Positions 58,923 through 64,000 of a stretch of 64,000 nt of DNA are shown piece by piece. Where the stretch lies: NCBI GenBank assembly GCA_023053575.1, contig JAKZAP010000072.1:1-64000 (forward strand), read 5' to 3'. Made by a program: the position numbers and the translations under genes. How positions within the stretch are numbered: position 1 is the stretch's first letter; each line of letters starts with the position of its first letter. Below the pieces are notes generated by a model. It was given only the letters and a program-made list of their open reading frames with translations. It searched no databases and was not told the DNA's origin. Origin of the DNA: Branchinecta lynchi (taxonomy: Eukaryota; Arthropoda; Branchiopoda; Anostraca; Branchinectidae).

Positions 58923-61564
58923 ACATTGTGGGGAAACAAACCTTGCGGGAAAACTAACCTTGTGGGAAAACAAACCCTGCGGGAAAACCAACCTTGGGGG
59001 AAAACAAAGCTTGTGGGAAAACAAACCTTGTGGGAAAACCAACCTACTGGGAAAAACAACCTAGTGGGAAAACAAACCTTGTGAGAAAACAAACCTTGTG
59101 GGAAAACCAACCTTATAGGGAAAGCAACCCTGCGGGAAAACCTTATGGGAAAACAAACCTTGTGGGGAAACAAACCTTGTGGGAAAACCAACCTTGCGGA
59201 AAAGAGAACCTTTTGGGAAAACCAACACAGTGGGAAAACAAACCTTGTGGGAAAACAAACCTTGTGGGGAAACAAACCTTGCGGGAAAACTAACCTTGTG
59301 GGAAAACAAACCCTGCGGGAAAACCAACCTTGTGGGAAAACCAACCTTGTGGGGAAACAAACCATTCGGGAAAACCAACCTTGTGGGGAAAACAATCCTT
59401 GTGGGAAAACAAACCTTGTGGGGAAACAAACCTTGTGGGAAAACCAACCTTGCGGGAAAGCGAACCTTTTGGGAAAACCAACACAGTGGGAAAACAAACC
59501 TTGTGAGAAAACAAACATTGTGGGGAAACAAACCTTGTGGGAAAACCAGCCTTGCGGGAAAGCCAACCTTTTGGGGAAACCAACCTTATGGGGAAAGCAA
59601 CCTTGTGGGAAAACCAACCTTGTGGGAAAACCAACCTTTTGGGAAAGCGAACCTTTTGGGAAAACCAACACAGTGGGAAAACAAACCTTGTGGGAAAACA
59701 AACCTTGTCGGGAAACAAACCTTGCGGGAAAACTAACCTTGTGGGAAAACAAACCCTGCGGGAAAACCAACCTTGTGGGAAAACCAACCTTGTGGGGAAA
59801 CAAACCTTTCGGGAAAACCAACCTTGTGGGAAAACAAACCTTGTGGGAAAACAAACCTTGTGGGGAAACAAACCTTGTGGGAAAACCAACCTTGCGGGAA
59901 AGCGAACCTTTTGGGAAAACCAACACAGTGGGAAAACAAACCTTGTGGGTAAACCAACCTTGCGGGAAAACCAACCTTGGGGGAAAACAAAGCTTGTGGG
60001 AAAACAAACCTTGTGGGAAAACCAACCTAGTGGGAAAACAACCTTGGGGGAAAACAAAGCTTGTGGGAAAACAAACCTTGTGGGAAAACCAACCTAGTGG
60101 GAAAAACAACCTAGTGGGAAAACAAACCTTGTGAGAAAACAAACCTTTTGGGAAAACCAACCTTATGGGGAAAGCAACCCTGCGGGAAAAAACAACCTTG
60201 TGGGAAAACCAACCTTGTGGGAAAGCGAACCTTTTGGGAAAACCAACACAGTGGGAAAACAAACCTTGTGGGAAAACAAACATTGTGGGGAAACAAACCC
60301 TGCGGGAAACCAACCTTGGGGGAAAACAAAGCTTGTGGGAAAACAAACCTTGTGGGAAAACCAACCTAGTGGGAAAAACAACCTAGTGGGAAAACAAACC
60401 TTGTGAGAAAACAAACCTTGTGGGAAAACCAACCTTATAGGGAAAGCAACCCTGCGGGGAAACCTTATCTGAAAACAAACCTTGTGGGGAAACAAGCCTT
60501 GTGGGAAAACCAACCTTGCGGGAAAGCGAACCTTTTGGGAAAACCAACACAGTGGGAAAACAAAACTTGTGGGAAAACCAACCTTGCGGGAAAACCAACC
60601 TTGGGGGAAAACAAAGCTTGTGGGAAAACAAACCTTGTGGGAAAACCAACCTAGTGGGAAAAAACAACATAGTGGGAAAACAAACCTTGTGAGAAAACAA
60701 ACCTTGTGGGAAAACCAACCTTATGGGGAAAGCAACCCTGCGGGAAAACCAACCTTGTGGGAAAACCAACCTTGTGGGAAAGCGAACCTTTTGGGAAAAC
60801 CAACACAGTGGGAAAACAAACCTTGTGGGAAAACCAACCTTGCGGGAAAACCAACCTTGGGGGAAAACAAACCTTGTGGGAAAACAAACCTTGTGGGGAA
60901 ACAAACCTAGTGGGAAAACAATCCTTGTGGGAAAACAAACCTTGTGGGGAAACAAACCTTGCGGGAAAACTAAACTTGTGGGAAAACAAACCCTGCGAAA
61001 AATACCAACATTGTGGGAAAACCAACCTTGTGGGGAAACAAACCTTTCGGGAAAACAAACCTTGTGGGAAAACAAACCTTGTGTGAAAACAAACCTTGTG
61101 GGAAAACAAACCTTGTGGGAAAACAAACCTTGTGAGAAAACAAACCTTGTGGGGAAACAAACCTAGTGGGAAAACAAACCTTGTGAGAAAACAAACCTTG
61201 TGGGAAAACCAACCTTATGGGAAAACAAACCTAGTGGGAAAACAAACCTTGTGGGGAAACAAACCTTATGGGAAAACAAACCTTGTGGGGAAACAAACCT
61301 TGTGGGAAAACCAACCTTGCGGGAAAGCGAACCTTTTGGGAAAACCAACACAGTGGGAAAACAAACCTTGTGTTAAAACCAACCTTGCGGGAAAACCAAC
61401 CTTGGGGGAAAACAAAGCTTGTGGGAAAACAAACCTTGTGGGAAAACCAACCTAGTGGGAAAAACAACCTAGTGGGAAAACAAACCTTGTGAGAAAACAA
61501 ACCTTGTGGGAAAACCAACCTTATGGGTAAAGCAACCCTGCGGGAAAACCAACCTTGTGGGAAA
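58923..61564 (+). repeat. 2642-bp duplication, copy 2
   Basis: Second copy, starting at ACATTGTGGGG (58923). At the joint, GGGAAAAC of copy 1 runs directly into ATTGTGGGG, leaving a 13-bp unit instead of 17. The period 2642 is 17 x 155 + 7, so the duplication was not made by an in-register exchange. Only the short shared string GGAAAACA is available as homology at the joint. The high identity to copy 1 suggests a very recent event, or an assembly duplication. Confidence 0.85.
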
Positions 61565-64000
61565 ACCAACCTTGTGGGAAAGCGAACCTTTTGGGAAAAC
61601 CAACACAGTGGGAAAACAAACCTTGTGGGAAAACCAACCTTGCGGGAAAACCAACCTTGGGGGAAAGCAAACCTTGTGGGAAAACAAACCTTGTGGGGAA
61701 ACAAACCTAGTAGGAAATCAAACCTTGTGAGAAAACAATCCTTGTGGGAAAACAAACCTTGTGGGGAAACAAACCTTGCGGGAAAACTAACCTTGTGGGA
61801 AAACAAACCCTGCGGGAAAACCAACCTTGTGGGAAAACCCACCTTGTGGGGAAACAAACCTTTCGGGAAAACTAACCTTGTGGGAAAACAAACCCTGCGG
61901 GAAAACCAACCTTGTGGGAAAACAAACCTTGTGGGAAAACAAACCTTGTGGGAAAACAAACCTTGTGAGAAAACAAACCTTGTGGGAAAACCAACCTTAT
62001 GGGGAAACAAACCCTGCGGGAAAACCAACCTTGTGGGAAAACCAACCTTGCGAGAAAGCGAACCTTTTGGGAAAACCAACACAGTGGGAAAACAAACCTT
62101 GTGAGAAAACAATCCTTGTGGGAAAACAAACCTTGTGGGGAAACAAACCTTGTGGGGAAACAAACCTTGTGGGAAAACTAACCTTGTGGGAAAACAAACC
62201 TTGCGGGAAAACTAACCTTGTGGGAAAACAAAACCTGCGGGAAAACCAACCTTGTGGGAAAACCAACCTTGTGGGGAAACAAACCTTTCGGGAAAACCAA
62301 CCTTGTGGGAAAACAAACCTTGTGGGAAAACAAACCTTGTGGGAAAACAAACCTTACGGGGAAAGCAACCCTGCGGGAAAACCAACCTTGTGGGAAAATC
62401 AACCTTTTGGGAAAGCGAACCTTTTGGGAAAACCAACACAGTGGGAAAACAAACCTTGTGGGAAAACCAACCTTGCGGGAAAACCAACCTTGTGGGAAAA
62501 CAAACCTTGTGGGAGAACAAACCTTGTGGGAAAACAAACCTTATGCTGAAAGCAACCCTGCGGGAAAACCAACCTTGTGGGAAAACCAACCATGTGGGAA
62601 AGCGAACCTTTTGGGAAAACCAACACAGTGGGAAAACAAACCTTGTGGGAAAACCAACCTTGCGGGAAAACCAACCTTGTGGGAAAACAAAACTTGTGGG
62701 AAAACAAACCTTGTGGGAAAACAAACCTTGTGGGAAAACAAACCTTGTGAGAAAACAAACCTTGTGGGAAAACAAACCTTGTGGGGAAACAAACCTTGTG
62801 GGGAAACAAACCTTGTGGGAAAACTAACCTTGTGGGAAAACAAACCTTGCGGGAAAACTAACCTTGTGGGAAAACAAACCCTGCGGGAAAACCAACCTTG
62901 TGGGAAAACCAACCTTGTGGGGGAACAAACCTTTCGGGAAAACAAACCTTGTGGGAAAACAGACCTTGTGGGAAAACAAACCTTATGGGGAAAGCAACCC
63001 TGCGGGAAAACCAACCTTGTGGGAAAACCAACCTTGTGGAAAAGCGAACCTTTTGGGAAAACCAACACAGTGGGAACACAAACCTTGTGGGAAAACCAAC
63101 CTTGCGGGAAAACCAACCTTGTGGGAAAACAAACCTTGTGGGAAAACAAACCTTGTGGGAAAACCAACCTTGTGGGAAAACAAACCTTATGGGAAAACAA
63201 ACCTTGTGGGGAAACAAACCTTGTGGGAAAACCAACCTTGCGGGAAAGCGAACCTTTTGGGAAAACCAACACAGTGGGAAAACAAACCTTGTGGGAAAAC
63301 CAACCTTGCGGGAAAACCAACCTTGGGGGAAAACAAAGCTTTTGGGAAAACAAACCTTGTGGGAAAACCAACCTAGTGGGAAAAAACAACCTAGTGGGAA
63401 AATAAACCTTGTGAGAAAACAAACCTTGTGGGAAAACCAACCTTATGGGGAAAGCAACACTGCGGGAAAACCAACCTTGTGGGAAAACCAACCTTGTGGG
63501 AAAGCGAACCTTTTGGGAAAACCAACACAGTGGGAAAACAAACCTTGTGGGAAAACCAACCTTGTGGGGAAACAAACCTTTCGGGAAAACTAACCTTGTG
63601 GGAAAACAAACCCTGCGGGAAAACCAACCTTGTGGGAAAACAAACCTTGTGGGAAAACAAACCTTGTGGGAAAACAAACCTTGTGAGAAAACAAACCTTG
63701 TGGGAAAACCAACCTTATGGGGAAACAAACCCTGCGGGAAAACCAACCTTGTGGGAAAACCAACCTTGCGGGAAAGCGAACCTTTTGGGAAAACCAACAC
63801 AGTGGGAAAACAAACCTTGTGAGAAAACAATCCTTGTGGGAAAACAAACCTTGTGGGGAAACAAACCTTGTGGGGAAACAAACCTTGTGGGAAAACTAAT
63901 CTTGTGGGAAAACAAACCTTGCGGGAAAACTAACCTTGTGGGAAAACAAAACCTACGGGAAAACCAACCTTGTGGGAAAACCAACCTTGTGGGGAAACAA

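Larger units (their letters stand above)
50980..63400 (+). repeat. Dispersed copies, offsets about 6777 and 9419-9488 bp
   Basis: The series of about 50.98-52.07 kb recurs at about 57.76-58.86 kb (offset 6777) and again at about 60.40-61.50 kb (the second copy of the 2642-bp duplication). The following series, 52.07-53.8 kb, recurs at about 61.5-63.3 kb (offset 9437 to 9488). Shared landmarks are the odd unit CCCTGCGAAAAATACC (about 51575, 58350 and 60992), TTGTGTTAAAACC, CCTAGTAGG, CCTTGCGAGAAAGC and CCTTATGCTGAAAGC. Confidence 0.75.
35263..64000 (+). repeat. 17-bp satellite array, main right block
   Basis: Continuation of the same satellite in the same orientation, running off the right window edge, with roughly 1,690 units. 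The unit repertoire is the same as on the left of the island (ACAAACC, ACCAACC and ACTAACC cores; TTGT, TTGC, TTTT, TAGT and CTGC ends; the AAAGCGAACC plus ACACAG word). No gene, RNA gene or mobile element is visible. Out-of-register short units mark several duplication joints, for example near 39920, 51040, 51580, 52075, 57813 and 58922. Confidence 0.97.

Noticed and set aside
75..63984. Hundreds of open reading frames of 60-591 codons on both strands
   Set aside because: They overlap in several frames on both strands at once, encode only the periodic 17-residue translation of the repeat, mostly begin at GTG or TTG, and end wherever a unit variant happens to create a stop. There are no domains, codon bias or spacing typical of genes.
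1..64000. CRISPR array
   Set aside because: The repeats are directly contiguous at 17 bp with no unique spacers, and there is no leader or cas gene.
1..64000. Plasmid or phage iterons (17-22 bp direct repeats)
   Set aside because: Iteron clusters have a handful of copies beside a replication gene. Here there are thousands of copies with no gene over 64 kb.
1..64000. CENP-B box, because it is also 17 bp
   Set aside because: The CENP-B box needs TTCG, then A, then CGGG at fixed spacing. Units with TTTCGGG or TTGCGGG contain pieces of it, but I found no unit with all three parts correctly spaced on either strand.
1..64000. Telomeric repeat
   Set aside because: There are no runs of TTAGGG, TTTAGGG or related 5-8-bp telomere units; the period is 17 bp.
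418..64000. G-quadruplex-forming array from the GGG run in each unit
   Set aside because: Successive GGG runs are separated by 14 bases, longer than the loops of standard G-quadruplex definitions. Only occasional GGGGG units improve this.

Overview
The window is one continuous eukaryotic satellite (very large minisatellite) array. Apart from about 117 bases near 35.2 kb, every stretch is made of diverged copies of a 17-bp unit. On the + strand the commonest form is GGGAAAACAAACCTTGT. Both window edges fall inside the array, so the true array is longer than 64 kb. I find no protein-coding gene, rRNA, tRNA, CRISPR array or recognisable transposon. A nuclear genome is strongly implied by the size, the nested higher-order repeats and the absence of genes. 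Within eukaryotes I cannot place it. A GC-box-bearing unique island and C-to-T type changes at CpG-containing variants would fit a methylated, possibly vertebrate genome, but that is a weak inference.

Layout. Bases 1-417 carry the unit in inverted orientation (CCCACAAGGTTTGTTTT sense), and near 418 the array flips head-to-head into the + orientation, which it keeps to the end. One five-unit micro-inversion lies at about 4477-4564. From 0.5 to 6.5 kb there are nested segmental copies (offsets 2398, 2777 and 2913). From 8.2 to 11.4 kb there is a 1.6-kb tandem duplication. From 10.6 to 22.7 kb there is a higher-order repeat zone whose markers recur every 1529, 1699, 730 or 1444 bp, and part of that zone is itself copied at a 5657-bp offset. 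From 25.1 to 28.1 kb there is a 1480-bp tandem duplication, and from 28.6 to 30.8 kb a 1105-bp one. Large copies at offsets of 5036-5104 bp link 31-34.5 kb with 36-39.6 kb across the unique island at 35146-35262. From 39.1 to 43.1 kb there is a 1.99-kb duplication, followed by a degenerate patch around 43.35-43.51 kb. The rest holds duplications of about 1.38 kb (44.5-47.3), 1225 bp (53.7-56.0) and a very clean 2642 bp (56281-61564), plus copies at offsets of about 3.3, 4.6, 6.8 and 9.4 kb.

The canonical unit has no stop codon in any of the six frames, and 17 is not a multiple of 3. Long open frames of 17-residue repeats therefore appear on both strands everywhere. They are arithmetic by-products of the repeat and are not annotated as genes. 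The points that merit attention are the multi-level amplification history, the inversions, the island, the out-of-register junctions, and the motif content of the unit (an RBPJ/CSL- and Ikaros-type TGTGGGAA core in most units). Duplication edges were read by eye and are good to roughly 20 bp; no alignment was run.
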